NCBI RefSeq assembly: GCF_038024065.1
Contig: NZ_CP150667.1
Location: 3,293,501-3,357,500, forward strand
Source of the DNA: Polaribacter sejongensis
GTDB taxonomy: Bacteria; Bacteroidota; Bacteroidia; Flavobacteriales; Flavobacteriaceae
Reading direction: 5' to 3'
DNA: 64,000 bases
Shown: piece by piece, positions 51,858 to 61,851 of the stretch
Numbering within the stretch: position 1 is the stretch's first letter
How the letters are laid out: the number at the start of each line of letters is the position of its first letter
Translations under genes and position numbers: made by a program
Notes under the pieces: model-generated
Told to the model about the DNA's origin: nothing
What the model saw: the letters and a program-made list of their open reading frames with translations, nothing else
Database searches by the model: none

Positions 51858-52169
51858 ATGGGTCTATTTGACATGTTTAAAAGAAAAGATATGAGTGCAG
51901 AAATTAAAGAATACTTAGAAAAAGGAGCTGTAATTCTAGATGTAAGAACACAAGAAGAGTGGGATGAAGGGCATACAGAAGGAGCAGAACACGTAGTTTT
52001 AACGGTTATTCCTTTAGAAGTTGAAAAAATTAAAGCTTGGAACAAACCTGTAATTGCTGTTTGTAGAAGTGGAGCAAGAAGCGGACAAGCAACTCAGTTT
52101 TTAGAAAAACATGGAGTAGATGTTATAAATGGAGGTCCTTGGCAAAACGTAGATCAACACGTTTCTTAA
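51858..52169 (+). CDS. Rhodanese-like domain protein
   Basis: A 103-residue single-domain rhodanese. The catalytic Cys69 is in the loop AVCRSGARSGQA, and the entry motif VILDVRTQEEWDEGH is at residues 25-39. It transfers sulfane sulfur from persulfides or thiosulfate. It follows the hydroxylase by 18 bp and ends at the terminator at 52222-52266. Confidence 0.93.
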   Translation: MGLFDMFKRKDMSAEIKEYLEKGAVILDVRTQEEWDEGHTEGAEHVVLTVIPLEVEKIKAWNKPVIAVCRSGARSGQATQFLEKHGVDVINGGPWQNVDQHVS

Positions 52170-52221
52170 AAATAAACGTTTGTAAAACCTGTTTTAAAGA
52201 AGGGTTTTATTGAAAAGATAA

Positions 52222-52266
52222 AAAAAAATAGAATTTTAACTTCGTGTTAGAATTCTATTTTTTTTG
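52222..52266. terminator. Intrinsic terminator between convergent genes
   Basis: Near-perfect stem ATAGAATTTTAAC and TGTTAGAATTCTAT with loop TTCG, with A and T runs. It serves the rhodanese gene and the convergent membrane-protein gene. Confidence 0.88.
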
Positions 52267-52282
52267 TTTAATATTAAAAAGT

Positions 52283-52669
52283 TTATTTCTTGAAACCCTT
52301 TTTTTTGTGTCTTTGTAATCTGTTGTATTTTTTTATAGAATGTGTCGCTTTTCTAATAAAAGCAAAGATTCCACCTAGCATTGCACCTACAAAAGCTCCC
52401 ATTGTTAATGGATCAAAATTATGACCAGTAATAAGGTATTTGATATAGAAAACAATGATTCCTATAAAAATAGAAACTATAAAAACTTTTATTTTAGATT
52501 TTGATATATGTGCGTAAATACCACAAATAAATCCTGTTATTATTGAGGTTGCCGTAATTTTTGTTAAAATGAGTTTTGATATATTAATTTCATCTGAAAC
52601 AAAAATGGATGTTATAAACATGCCTAGTAACAGTCCTGAAATTATACCAATTAATATTTTCTTACTCAT
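52283..52669 (-). CDS. Small four-TM membrane protein of unknown function
   Basis: A 128-residue protein with about four hydrophobic segments (ILIGIISGLLLGMFITSIFV; TATSIITGFICGIYA; VFIVSIFIGIIVFYI; MGAFVGAMLGGIFAFI) and a strongly basic C-terminal tail (RLQRHKKKGFKK). Glycine-rich GxxxG-like patterns suggest packed helices. No family recognised. Transcribed towards the rhodanese gene. Confidence 0.6.
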   Translation of the reverse strand: MSKKILIGIISGLLLGMFITSIFVSDEINISKLILTKITATSIITGFICGIYAHISKSKIKVFIVSIFIGIIVFYIKYLITGHNFDPLTMGAFVGAMLGGIFAFIRKATHSIKKYNRLQRHKKKGFKK

Positions 52670-52742
52670 TTTTGGAGGTTAAAGTTATAAGAAGGGAATT
52701 TACATAAAATTTTTAAGTAAATTAATTTTATTTTTTTGTGCT

Positions 52743-53693
52743 TTAAAAATTGATAAAAGGAAACTGAACTTTTAACTTGTCTTTTTTTACTTCTAGATTT
52801 TTTAAAAATTGCTGATGTTGTGCTGAGTTTTCGTTAAAAGGTCTGTGAGAAAGTCCCTTTTGAATTACATCCACTTCTTTCATAGTTAAAGCGGTCTCTT
52901 CAGAAAACCAAGTGGCAACAAATTTTTCCCAAATATAATTAATGGCAGTTTTATTGGGATGCACCATATCTTCTGCATAAAAACGATAATCTCGTAATTC
53001 ATCCATCATAATTTCATAACTCGGAAAATAATGCGTGTTTTCTTTATGGTTTACAACATTATGAACCGCAGCAATTAAATGAGATTTACTCTGTGTATTT
53101 TCTACAAAACCATCTTTTAAATGACGTACAGGAGAAACCGTAAAAAGTATTTGGATATCTTTATTTATAGATTTTAAAAGTACAAGTATAGCTTCTAAAC
53201 TCTCTGAAATTTCATCAACAGAAAGTAATTCTTTTAAAAATTTTTTCTGTGGAATTTTATGGCAATTGGCTACAATTGTATCTATTTCAAGATAACGATA
53301 CACCCAAGAAGTTCCCAATGTAATTATAATGTGTGTTGCTTCTTTTAGTTGTTTGTTAGTTGATGAAATAGCAGAATTTAAATTTTCTAAGAGTTTACTT
53401 TTATCTGGGGAACTTAAGTTAGAATGTGCATCAAAACTATGCCAGCGTTCATTTTGGAAAATTAAATCTGTTTCCGTGTATTCTTTTTCATTTATGGCAT
53501 TTGTAATTAAATTTTCAATTGCTTTTGGGTGAAATAAAATTCCGAATGGATTTTGGTTAGATTGAAACTTAAAATAATTGAGCTTATCTCCAATGTTTTC
53601 TGAAAAACAAGAGCCTAATAATACAATTTTTGAATCATAAATTATTTGATTTAAAAGCTCTTTTTTTAACGGGATTTTAGTTTGAAGTTGCAT
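52743..53693 (-). CDS. GSCFA-domain protein
   Basis: A 316-residue protein with the name-giving motif LLGSCFSENIGDKL near residue 26 and the family features NPFGILFHP, ITLGTSWVYR, VSPVRHLKDGF, YFPSYEIMMDELRDYRFYAEDMVHPN. The fold is SGNH-hydrolase-like (Ser in GSCFS, His in MVHPN). Biochemical function is not firmly known. Upstream are two surface-lipoprotein genes, then alaS. Confidence 0.9.
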   Translation of the reverse strand: MQLQTKIPLKKELLNQIIYDSKIVLLGSCFSENIGDKLNYFKFQSNQNPFGILFHPKAIENLITNAINEKEYTETDLIFQNERWHSFDAHSNLSSPDKSKLLENLNSAISSTNKQLKEATHIIITLGTSWVYRYLEIDTIVANCHKIPQKKFLKELLSVDEISESLEAILVLLKSINKDIQILFTVSPVRHLKDGFVENTQSKSHLIAAVHNVVNHKENTHYFPSYEIMMDELRDYRFYAEDMVHPNKTAINYIWEKFVATWFSEETALTMKEVDVIQKGLSHRPFNENSAQHQQFLKNLEVKKDKLKVQFPFINF

Positions 53694-53862
53694 TGGATAA
53701 AGATAAAATAAAAATTTTGACTCTTTGATGCTTGTTTTTAAATTTATTTTATATACCTAATAATCTTCATCTATTTAAAAAAAATAAAAACAACTTTTCT
53801 TCTTTAATTAAATACATAATATCACTTTCAGAAAATAACATTTATCGGTAATTAATTGAATG

Positions 53863-53892
53863 TTGATTAATCAGAAATTGATTGTATTTTTG
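53863..53892 (+). promoter_or_regulatory. Consensus promoter of the IPT/kelch lipoprotein
   Basis: TTG (53863-53865), 19 bp, TATTTTTG (53885-53892). It lies downstream of the in-frame ATG at 53860 and so selects the ATG at 53914. Confidence 0.72.
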
Positions 53893-53913
53893 TTCACATG
53901 TAATTATTTAGTT

Positions 53914-55947
53914 ATGAGTTTTTCTAGTAGTACTTTTAGCAATTTTTTTTTATGTTTTTCATTAATAATTATCATTTCATGTTCTGATGATGAGGAAGAT
54001 ATAATAAGTAATGAAATATTAATAGAGACCATTTCAAATGAGAATATTAATGAAGGAGGAGTTGTTTTAAAAGGTAGATTTACGAACGTTAATGAAAATG
54101 TAGATTTTGGGTTTGTTTTATCAGGCATAGAAGGAGGAACCTATAACCAATTAGGAGAAGTTAAAATAATTAAAAATGTTTTAGATAATGAATATTCCAT
54201 CGAATATAGATCAGGCTTAAAAGAAGGTAAAAAATATTATTTTAATGTTTTTATAATTTTAAATGGAGAGTATTTCTATGGAAAAGAAAAACTTTTTGTT
54301 TCTAATGGTAGTGCAATACCAATTATTAAAGAGTTATCATCAAGTAAGTTGAGTCTTTTAGATACCCTTTTAATTAAAGGTTCTTATTTTTCCCAAAACC
54401 CAAAAGTTTATTTTTCTAATGTAGTAGCTGTTCCTTTTGTGAGTTCAGATTCATTAATTAAAGTGGTAGTTCCTTTTCCTAAAAACAATTATTTATTAAC
54501 TAAACCTTATTCTAAAATAAAAATTGTTAATGAAGATAATCAAGAAAATACAATCAGTAATTTTTCTTTAAATACTCCTAGAATTGATTCTATTGTTCCG
54601 AAACGAATTACAGATTCTGATACATTAAGAATTTATGGAGATTATTTCGATGCTAAAAGATCAAATATGGTCACTACTATATCAGATAATCAACAATATA
54701 ATTATAAGATAATAAAATCTAGTAAAAATATAATTATCCTTGAGCCTTCAATAATAAGAAAAAAGAACCCTATTATAGTTGTTAGAAGTCAGCTTACAAA
54801 TGTGACAAAACAAATGGAGGTATTAATGCCCGAAATTACTTCTATACCAACAAACTGCCTTTCTTTTGAAGATGACTTAGTAATAAAAGGAGCTAATTTC
54901 CCTTTAAATAATGATAGGTTTATTATAAAGTTAGAAGATAATTATCTTTCTCCTTATATAGCAACTAGAGATAGTTTAGTTTTTAAAATAGACAATGGTT
55001 ATAAATTTAAAGATTTTAAAGACAATGAAATTTCAATAAACTATTTAAATGAAGTTAACATAGCTAAAGATAAAATATGCATAGATGAACCTTGGTTAAA
55101 AGTAAATAATGATTATGAGGGACACGGTGTAATTAAAATGTTTACATTCAACGAAGACATTTATGCTTTAGGATTTACATACACGAATTGGGATACTCTT
55201 AAAGATGTTTTTAAACTGAATAAAAATACTTTTAATTTTGAAAAAGTTACTGATGAAAATTTTAATAAAGAGTATTCCTCTAATTCTGGGAGGTTAAATG
55301 TTTTTTATAAAGATAAAATGTATTCAAAAAAATACCTTTCTAGTAATGATGATTTATTTGCTAGTTATAATATATTAACAAATGATAAAAAAGAGTTATC
55401 AGATTTCCCTGGAGTACTAAGAGAGTACGGTTTTATGGTTGTTGTTGGGGATTACATCTACACAGGTTTAGGTGAAAGGTATTTTAGAGAACCTATGAGA
55501 GATATTTGGAAATATTCTATTATAAATAATTCTTGGGAAAAAATTATAGATAATTTTCCGGAAATTACCTCTTCTTACGAAACATCTAAATTAAACCCTT
55601 TAGTTTTTGTCGATAATAATAAAATTTACATTGGTTCTGGGCAAGTTAATAAGCAATTAGATTTTTGGGAATTAGATACCGAAAATAACCAAATAACAAA
55701 AAAGTTAGATTTGCCTGATGCATTTAAAAATCTTTCTGTAAACTCAAATAATGCACTTTTTATAGAAAATAAAACGTATTTTCATAATCAATCTATGTTT
55801 GAATATGATTCAAATAATGATATTTGGAAAAACTACATTACTAATGGAGAAAGGTATAGCGGTGCTGGATATTTTTATTTAAATGATGAAATTTATATGA
55901 AATATGATAGAGCTATTTATAAATTTAATTCTGAGTATTTAAAGTAA
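53914..55947 (+). CDS. Surface lipoprotein with IPT/TIG domains and kelch-like propeller
   Basis: A 677-residue lipoprotein. Start at 53914 gives a signal peptide (MSFSSSTFSNFFLCFSLIII) with lipobox IISC (Cys23) followed by SDDEED, an acidic stretch resembling the lipoprotein surface-export signal of Bacteroidota. An earlier ATG (53860) lies upstream of a consensus promoter. Three IPT/TIG-type domains follow (PIIKELSSSKLSLLDTLLIKG; RIDSIVPKRITDSDTLRIYG; PEITSIPTNCLSFEDDLVIKG), then a kelch-like beta propeller with IWKYSIINNSWEKI and FWELDTENNQITKKL. Carbohydrate or protein binding at the surface is inference. It converges with the next gene. Confidence 0.75.
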   Translation: MSFSSSTFSNFFLCFSLIIIISCSDDEEDIISNEILIETISNENINEGGVVLKGRFTNVNENVDFGFVLSGIEGGTYNQLGEVKIIKNVLDNEYSIEYRSGLKEGKKYYFNVFIILNGEYFYGKEKLFVSNGSAIPIIKELSSSKLSLLDTLLIKGSYFSQNPKVYFSNVVAVPFVSSDSLIKVVVPFPKNNYLLTKPYSKIKIVNEDNQENTISNFSLNTPRIDSIVPKRITDSDTLRIYGDYFDAKRSNMVTTISDNQQYNYKIIKSSKNIIILEPSIIRKKNPIIVVRSQLTNVTKQMEVLMPEITSIPTNCLSFEDDLVIKGANFPLNNDRFIIKLEDNYLSPYIATRDSLVFKIDNGYKFKDFKDNEISINYLNEVNIAKDKICIDEPWLKVNNDYEGHGVIKMFTFNEDIYALGFTYTNWDTLKDVFKLNKNTFNFEKVTDENFNKEYSSNSGRLNVFYKDKMYSKKYLSSNDDLFASYNILTNDKKELSDFPGVLREYGFMVVVGDYIYTGLGERYFREPMRDIWKYSIINNSWEKIIDNFPEITSSYETSKLNPLVFVDNNKIYIGSGQVNKQLDFWELDTENNQITKKLDLPDAFKNLSVNSNNALFIENKTYFHNQSMFEYDSNNDIWKNYITNGERYSGAGYFYLNDEIYMKYDRAIYKFNSEYLK

Positions 55948-55968
55948 TTATTAAATTTATAAATTGCT

Positions 55969-57531
55969 CTAAAAATCATAAAAAAATAAAGTTGATGTAT
56001 TAACGTTAGAGATTTTATTTTCATTTTTCACAAATAAAATTTGGTTATCTTTTGTAAAAGTAGCAATATCATAGTTGATAGCTATTTTTTTCATGATATT
56101 AAAATTATTTGTATCATATAAACGAGCCCAACCCAAAGCTAAGTTACCATTTGGAGAAACAGTTTGTATGTCAACATCATTACCTTCATCTTTAAAAACA
56201 CCAATTCTCTTTAAATTACTATCAAATAAGTAATTATTCCAATAAATTTTATTGTTATTCAACGTTACTCCAGCTCTTTGATAAGAACTACTACTTATTT
56301 GTTCAACTATAGAAAAAGTGTCATTAGTTGTTCCTATTTTAGTTAAAAAAGAACTTGAGGTATTGCTTTCACCATGATATATATTCTGATTATTATCTAA
56401 TTCAAAATCGCCATGAGAAAAACTTGAATAGGCAGCAGGAATTGTTGTGTTGTAATAAATATCGGTGTTATTTGTTAGATCATAAATTCTAAATTCTGTA
56501 GAACCACTAGTTGGAGGTGTAATGTGATAATAAAGCTTATTATTGATTCCTATTTCTATTTTGTGAGCAGGTCTTAATAAAGAAAAACTAGACTCAAGTT
56601 GTCTTGTGTTTAAGTTTACTTTTTGAATTACATTGCTCCTAGAACACAAGTATAAATAATTTCCAGATGGATCTATGTCTATATCCGTAAATCTATAATT
56701 TGTTAATATTCTTTTAACCTCTTTGTTTTCAATATTTATAAAAGACAATCCATATCCAGTAGAATTTGTACTATAAATATTATCTATGTTTACAATTCCA
56801 TAAGCATAATTCCTATTTGGATCTTTTATTATTTTAGAAATTGGGTAATCTAATTTTTTAAAATTTCCTAAAGTAATAGAATCAATATTACTGCCAACAT
56901 AAATGGGAGATTTGGTAGTTCTTTTCAAGAAAACTTTATAATAATATTTTGTTGCTAAATAAGCATTAGAATCAATAAAAGTAGTATCGTTAATATTTGT
57001 TGTACTATAAATTAAATCATCTTTTTTATTGTTGATATTGTTTTTATAAGGAGATCTATAAACATCATAACTATCAAAAGAAAGATCTTCTGTTTTGCTC
57101 CAAGATATACTAGAAGTGTTTTTTTTATCAGTAATTGGATAAAGCCAAATAGAATTATAAACGATTATTTCATCATACACACTTTCGTCTATTTCATTAT
57201 AGATATTCAATCTAATAAAATGTATGTTTTTAGATAAGTTAGATGTAGAGAATTTTGTTTCTCCATTTTCATCAATAGTACTTTCATTTAAAGTTCCATA
57301 AACATCACTAACCCAAATTGCTTTTAAAGTTGAAAAATCTTTTAAATTAGGTGATGATATCTGTCCTTTAAACTCTATTATACTGTTTGGTGAAAAAGCT
57401 TGTTTATTGATAGGTGATATTATTTCTACAGATAAATCGTTAATATCAGATATTATATCTTTGTCTTCATCACTATTACATGATAGTAACAATAAAGTAA
57501 ACAGTATGAAAATATTATAAAAACGTATCAT
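55969..57531 (-). CDS. Surface lipoprotein with fibronectin-like and beta-propeller parts
   Basis: A 520-residue lipoprotein (lipobox LLSC, Cys18) followed by NSDEDKD, again an acidic export-like signal. Residues 30-110 form a beta sandwich (SVEIISPINKQAFSPNSII), 125-215 a fibronectin type III-like domain (ISWSKTEDLSFDSYDVYRSP, ATKYYYKVFLKR), and the rest a propeller with YVTN-like repeats (IDIDPSGNYLYLCSRSNVIQKVN). No enzyme motif. Converges with the 53914 gene, 21 bp apart, and precedes alaS on the same strand by 42 bp. Confidence 0.7.
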   Translation of the reverse strand: MIRFYNIFILFTLLLLSCNSDEDKDIISDINDLSVEIISPINKQAFSPNSIIEFKGQISSPNLKDFSTLKAIWVSDVYGTLNESTIDENGETKFSTSNLSKNIHFIRLNIYNEIDESVYDEIIVYNSIWLYPITDKKNTSSISWSKTEDLSFDSYDVYRSPYKNNINNKKDDLIYSTTNINDTTFIDSNAYLATKYYYKVFLKRTTKSPIYVGSNIDSITLGNFKKLDYPISKIIKDPNRNYAYGIVNIDNIYSTNSTGYGLSFINIENKEVKRILTNYRFTDIDIDPSGNYLYLCSRSNVIQKVNLNTRQLESSFSLLRPAHKIEIGINNKLYYHITPPTSGSTEFRIYDLTNNTDIYYNTTIPAAYSSFSHGDFELDNNQNIYHGESNTSSSFLTKIGTTNDTFSIVEQISSSSYQRAGVTLNNNKIYWNNYLFDSNLKRIGVFKDEGNDVDIQTVSPNGNLALGWARLYDTNNFNIMKKIAINYDIATFTKDNQILFVKNENKISNVNTSTLFFYDF

Positions 57532-57573
57532 ATTTAATAAACTTATATTTCAAAACAAAATTAACTTTAGGTC

Positions 57574-60192
57574 CTATCCTAAATAATCTATAGCTCTATC
57601 CAGTGCTTTCGGAATTCCTCCAGGATTTTTACCACCTGCAGTTGCAAAGAAATTTTGTCCACCACCACCACCGTGAATTAGTTTTCCTAATTCTCTTACT
57701 ACCTTACCTGCATCATAACCACGTTCATTTGCCAATTCTTTAGAAATATAACAAGTTAGCATCGCTTTATCTTTTGCAGCTGATGAAGCAAATAATAAAA
57801 ATAAATTCTGATGTTCTTTACCTAAAGAAAAAGCTAAGTTTTTAATTCCGTTTTGGTCTAAATCTACTTTGGTAGCTAAAAACTGAACGCCATTAATTTC
57901 TTGTAATTGGTTTTTTAATTCACCAGATAAATTCTGAGCTTTATCTTTTAATAATTGCTCTATTTGTTTCTGTAAAGAAGCATTTTCATCTTGTAACTTC
58001 TGTACCGCTTTTACAGGTTCTTTTGTGTTGTTTAACAAGTCTTTAATTTCGAATAAAGCCTTATTGTTATCAGAATAAAAATCTTTTACAGCGTCATTTG
58101 TAATCGCTTCTATTCTTCTAATTCCAGAAGCAACAGCACCTTCAGATTTAATTTTGAAATGCCAAATATCACTGGTGTTTTTTACGTGTGTTCCACCACA
58201 AAGTTCTATAGATTTTCCGAATTTTATAGCTCTTACAGTATCACCGTATTTTTCACCAAATAAAGCCATTGCGCCATCTGCAATTGCTTGCTCCATAGTA
58301 ATATTTCTGCTTTCCTCTAATGGAAGTTTACCTGCAATTCTTCTATTTACAAAGTTTTCTACCTCACGTAATTCATCAACCGTTAATTTAGAAAAGTGAG
58401 AAAAATCGAAACGTAAATATTTAGAATGTACCGCAGAACCTTTTTGCTCTACATGTGTTCCTAGAACTTCTCTTAACGCTTGGTGCAATAAATGCGTAGC
58501 TGTATGGTTACATTCTGTTTTAGAACGTTGTTTTTGATCTACAACTGCTTTAAAATTTTCTGTAATATTTTTTGGAAGATTCTTAGTGAAGTGAATAATA
58601 ACATTATTCTCTTTTTTAGTGTCTAAAATATAAACAACATCTCCTTGTGTGGTTTCCAAATAACCTTTATCACCAACTTGTCCACCACCTTCTGGATAAA
58701 AAGGAGTTAAGTTGAAAACTAATTGAAACATTTCACCATCTTTTTTAGAGGTTACTTTTCTGTATCGTGTAACTTTTACGTTTGCTTCTAAAGCATCATA
58801 ACCAATAAATTCTTCTATCGGATCATCAACTAAAATAGTCCAATCTTCTGTAGACATTTCGCTTGCAGCTCTAGATCTACTTTTTTGTTTTTGTAGTTCT
58901 TCTTCAAATCCTTTTTCATCTAAAGTCAATCCTTTTTCAGAAAGAATTAAAGAAGTTAAATCGATAGGAAAACCGTAAGTGTCGTATAATTCAAAAGCTT
59001 TATCACCAGAAACTTCTTTACCAGAAGTACTTTCTATAATTCTGTCTAATAATAGTAAACCTTGATCTAATGTTCTTAAAAAAGAAGTTTCTTCTTCCTT
59101 AATCACATTTTCTATTAATTGTTTTTGTGCTTTTAATTCTGGGAAAGCTTCTCCCATTTTATTGCTTAAAACATCTACTAATCTGTAGATAAAAGGCTCT
59201 TTTTTGTCTAAGAATGTAAAACCGTAACGAACAGCACGTCTTAAAATTCTTCTAATAACGTAGCCAGCACCTGTGTTACTTGGTAATTGCCCATCTGCAA
59301 TAGAGAAAGCAACGGCTCTTACGTGGTCTGAAATAACTCTAATAGCAATATCTTGCTCTAGATTTTTACCATATTTTACATCGGTAATCATTTCAATTTC
59401 TCTAATAATTGGTGTAAAAACATCCGTATCGTAATTAGATTTTACGTCTTGCATTACCATGCACAAACGTTCAAATCCCATACCAGTATCAATATGTTTG
59501 TTTGGTAAATCAACTAAAGTTCCGTTTGCTTTTCTGTTGAACTGCATAAAAACTAAGTTCCATATTTCTACCACTTGTGGATGATCTTCATTAATTAAAG
59601 TTCGTCCATCTACTTTTGCTTTTTCTTCCGCAGAGCGGATATCAACATGAATTTCAGAACACGGTCCGCAAGGTCCTTGCTCACCCATTTCCCAGAAATT
59701 ATCTTTTTTGTTTCCTTTTAAGATTCTATCTTCAGCAATAAATTGTTTCCAAATATCAAAAGCTTCTGTATCCATTTTTAGGTTATCTGCATCATCAGAA
59801 CCTTCAAAAACAGTAACGTATAAAATGTCTTTATCAATTTTATAAACTTCTGTTAATAACTCCCAAGCCCAAGCAATTGCTTCTTTTTTAAAGTAATCGC
59901 CAAAAGACCAGTTTCCTAACATTTCGAATAATGTGTGATGATAGGTATCGTATCCTACTTCTTCTAAATCGTTATGTTTACCTGAAACACGTAAACATTT
60001 TTGAGAATCGGATATCCTGCTGTTTTTTGGAACTCCGTTACCTAAGAAATATTCTTTAAAAGGCGCCATTCCAGAATTTACAAACATTAATGTTGGGTCG
60101 TCCTTAGTTACCATTGGTGCAGAAGGAACAATTAAGTGAGCTTTTTCTTTGAAAAAGTTTAAAAAAGTAGCGCGAATATCTTGAGATTTCAT
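57574..60192 (-). CDS. alaS: Alanyl-tRNA synthetase
   Basis: An 872-residue class II synthetase that charges tRNA(Ala). The start is the ATG at 60192 ([14 protein letters not shown]); a TTG at 60213 is in frame but not needed. The catalytic domain has [19 protein letters not shown] and [10 protein letters not shown]. The editing domain metal site has HTATHLLH and CGGTHV. The C-terminal C-Ala domain has [16 protein letters not shown]. Full length. The M23 peptidase gene is divergent. Confidence 0.97.
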   Translation of the reverse strand: MKSQDIRATFLNFFKEKAHLIVPSAPMVTKDDPTLMFVNSGMAPFKEYFLGNGVPKNSRISDSQKCLRVSGKHNDLEEVGYDTYHHTLFEMLGNWSFGDYFKKEAIAWAWELLTEVYKIDKDILYVTVFEGSDDADNLKMDTEAFDIWKQFIAEDRILKGNKKDNFWEMGEQGPCGPCSEIHVDIRSAEEKAKVDGRTLINEDHPQVVEIWNLVFMQFNRKANGTLVDLPNKHIDTGMGFERLCMVMQDVKSNYDTDVFTPIIREIEMITDVKYGKNLEQDIAIRVISDHVRAVAFSIADGQLPSNTGAGYVIRRILRRAVRYGFTFLDKKEPFIYRLVDVLSNKMGEAFPELKAQKQLIENVIKEEETSFLRTLDQGLLLLDRIIESTSGKEVSGDKAFELYDTYGFPIDLTSLILSEKGLTLDEKGFEEELQKQKSRSRAASEMSTEDWTILVDDPIEEFIGYDALEANVKVTRYRKVTSKKDGEMFQLVFNLTPFYPEGGGQVGDKGYLETTQGDVVYILDTKKENNVIIHFTKNLPKNITENFKAVVDQKQRSKTECNHTATHLLHQALREVLGTHVEQKGSAVHSKYLRFDFSHFSKLTVDELREVENFVNRRIAGKLPLEESRNITMEQAIADGAMALFGEKYGDTVRAIKFGKSIELCGGTHVKNTSDIWHFKIKSEGAVASGIRRIEAITNDAVKDFYSDNNKALFEIKDLLNNTKEPVKAVQKLQDENASLQKQIEQLLKDKAQNLSGELKNQLQEINGVQFLATKVDLDQNGIKNLAFSLGKEHQNLFLLFASSAAKDKAMLTCYISKELANERGYDAGKVVRELGKLIHGGGGGQNFFATAGGKNPGGIPKALDRAIDYLG

Positions 60193-60341
60193 AAAAAAAG
60201 AAGTTTCCAACAAGTTGGATTATGTTAAATTATTTTTAAAAAAAACTGCGAATAAAAAGCAGTTGTAAAACATTTTGTAAATTTGTGAGTTATTAAAAAT
60301 GAAACTCAATATAAAAGCACAAAAATAGTCTATTTAGCAAT

Positions 60342-61310
60342 ATGGCAAAAGTAAAATATTATTACGATGCGGACACACTTTCTTACAGGAAAATTGCTGT
60401 AAAAAAGGGTGAATATTATAAGAAAACTGTTATTGGAGTTTTAGCTTTAGTATTATCTGCATTTATTGGTTTTATTGTGTTTAGCCAGTTTATAATGTCT
60501 CCTAGAGAGCGAGCTCAAAAAAGAGAACTAGAAAATTTAAAGTTACATTACGAGTTACTTTCTAAAAAAATGCAAGAAAGTTCGTCTATTTTAGCGCAAT
60601 TACAAGAAAGAGATAACAATATTTATAGAACGTATTTTGAAGCAAATCCTATATCAGACGAGCAAAGAAAAGCTGGTTTTGGAGGTGTAAATAGATACAA
60701 GTATTTAGATGGTTTCGATAATTCTACCATGATTGCAAAAGTAACTAAAGACATAGATATACTTTCTAAACAATTGGTTGTGCAGTCTAAATCTTTAGAT
60801 GAAATTGTAAATTTAGCAAAAGAAAAGGAGAAAATGTTAGCTTCAATTCCTGCTATTTTACCCGTAAAACTAGCAGATTTAACAAGAATGGCTTCTGGTT
60901 ATAAATGGAGATATCATCCAATATTAAAAATTAGAAAATTCCATAAAGGAATGGACTTTACAGCTCCTGTAGGAACGCCAATTTTTGCTTCTGGTAATGG
61001 AGATGTAATTAGAGCACAAAGAAGTGCCACTTTTGGAAACGTGGTATATATAGATCATGGATATGGATATAAAACTATTTATGCCCATATGAGTAAAATA
61101 AAAGCCAAGAAAGGTGACAAGGTAAAACGTGGAGACTTAATTGGGTATGTAGGTAATACTGGTAGGTCAGTATCGGCACATTTACATTATGAAGTTCATA
61201 AAAATGATGTAGCTGTAAATCCTATTAATTTTTATTATGGAGATTTAACTCCAGAAGAGTTTGCTGCAATGCAAAAAGCTGCAGAAGAAGAAGGGCAGTC
61301 TTATGATTAA
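60342..61310 (+). CDS. M23-family metallopeptidase, membrane anchored
   Basis: A 322-residue protein with one N-terminal hydrophobic segment (about residues 30-52), a coiled coil (60-90 and 130-170) and a C-terminal M23 (LytM) domain. The zinc motifs are FHKGMDF (HxxxD) and HLHYEVH (HxH), both intact. It should cleave peptidoglycan cross-links or act as an EnvC/NlpD-like activator; the intact ligands support hydrolysis. A -7 element TAAATTTG is at 60278-60285. In Flavobacteriia it is regularly found between alaS and a MerR gene. Confidence 0.92.
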   Translation: MAKVKYYYDADTLSYRKIAVKKGEYYKKTVIGVLALVLSAFIGFIVFSQFIMSPRERAQKRELENLKLHYELLSKKMQESSSILAQLQERDNNIYRTYFEANPISDEQRKAGFGGVNRYKYLDGFDNSTMIAKVTKDIDILSKQLVVQSKSLDEIVNLAKEKEKMLASIPAILPVKLADLTRMASGYKWRYHPILKIRKFHKGMDFTAPVGTPIFASGNGDVIRAQRSATFGNVVYIDHGYGYKTIYAHMSKIKAKKGDKVKRGDLIGYVGNTGRSVSAHLHYEVHKNDVAVNPINFYYGDLTPEEFAAMQKAAEEEGQSYD

Positions 61311-61354
61311 CAAAGTTGTGTAACTGTTTAATTGTTGAATCGTTTAGATATGCT

Positions 61355-61390
61355 CACAATTACACAATTACACAATTACACAATTACACA
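61355..61390 (+). repeat. CACAATTA 8-bp tandem repeat upstream of the MerR gene
   Basis: Four perfect units of CACAATTA (61355-61386) plus a partial unit, ending 7 bp before the MerR ATG after an A run. It occupies the 5' untranslated region and the ribosome-binding area. Confidence 0.85.
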
Positions 61391-61397
61391 AAAAAAA

Positions 61398-61727
61398 ATG
61401 CACGTAGATTTACCCGAGAAAAGATATTATAAAATAGGTGAAGTTGCCAAAGCATTTGACGTAAATACTTCATTAGTTCGTTTTTGGGAAAAAGAATTTG
61501 ATATTATTAAACCCAAAAAAAATGCGAAAGGAAATCGTTTGTTTACACAAGAAGATATTAAAAACTTTAAGTTAATATTTAACCTTGTAAAAGAACGAGG
61601 ATTTACCTTAGATGGTGCTAAACAGAAACTTAAGAAAAATCCAGAAGGAATAGTTCACAACCTTGAAATTATTACCAGATTAGAAGGAGTGAAAGCAGAA
61701 TTGATTAAAATTAAAAATCAATTGTAA
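61398..61727 (+). CDS. MerR-family transcriptional regulator
   Basis: A 109-residue protein starting at the ATG at 61398, after the CACAATTA array; a frame from 61332 would translate the array. It is a MerR winged-helix domain (YYKIGEVAKAFDVNTSLVRFWEKEFD, then GNRLFTQEDIKNFKLIFNLVKERGFTLDGAKQKLK) with a short C-terminal helix. It lacks a ligand-binding or metal-binding domain. Target genes are not visible; the neighbouring M23 and LemA genes are candidates. Confidence 0.88.
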   Translation: MHVDLPEKRYYKIGEVAKAFDVNTSLVRFWEKEFDIIKPKKNAKGNRLFTQEDIKNFKLIFNLVKERGFTLDGAKQKLKKNPEGIVHNLEIITRLEGVKAELIKIKNQL

Positions 61728-61800
61728 CATTTCTTTAGTTTGTATGTCTAACTTAATAGGATAGAAGCTAATATTCTTTTACAACCTGAAGAATATTAAG

Positions 61801-61808
61801 TAGTTTTG
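61801..61808 (+). promoter_or_regulatory. -7 element upstream of the LemA gene
   Basis: TAGTTTTG matches TAnnTTTG exactly and ends 43 bp before the ATG. Confidence 0.4.
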
Positions 61809-61851
61809 TAGTACAAAAATCAATCAATCAAAAAATTAAAATTTAGAAATT

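Noticed and set aside
53860..53913. Earlier ATG for the IPT/kelch lipoprotein.
   Set aside because: A consensus promoter (53863-53892) lies downstream of it, and the later ATG gives a better lipoprotein signal.
61355..61390. Possible CRISPR or other repeat array.
   Set aside because: The units are only 8 bp without spacers; this is a simple tandem repeat.
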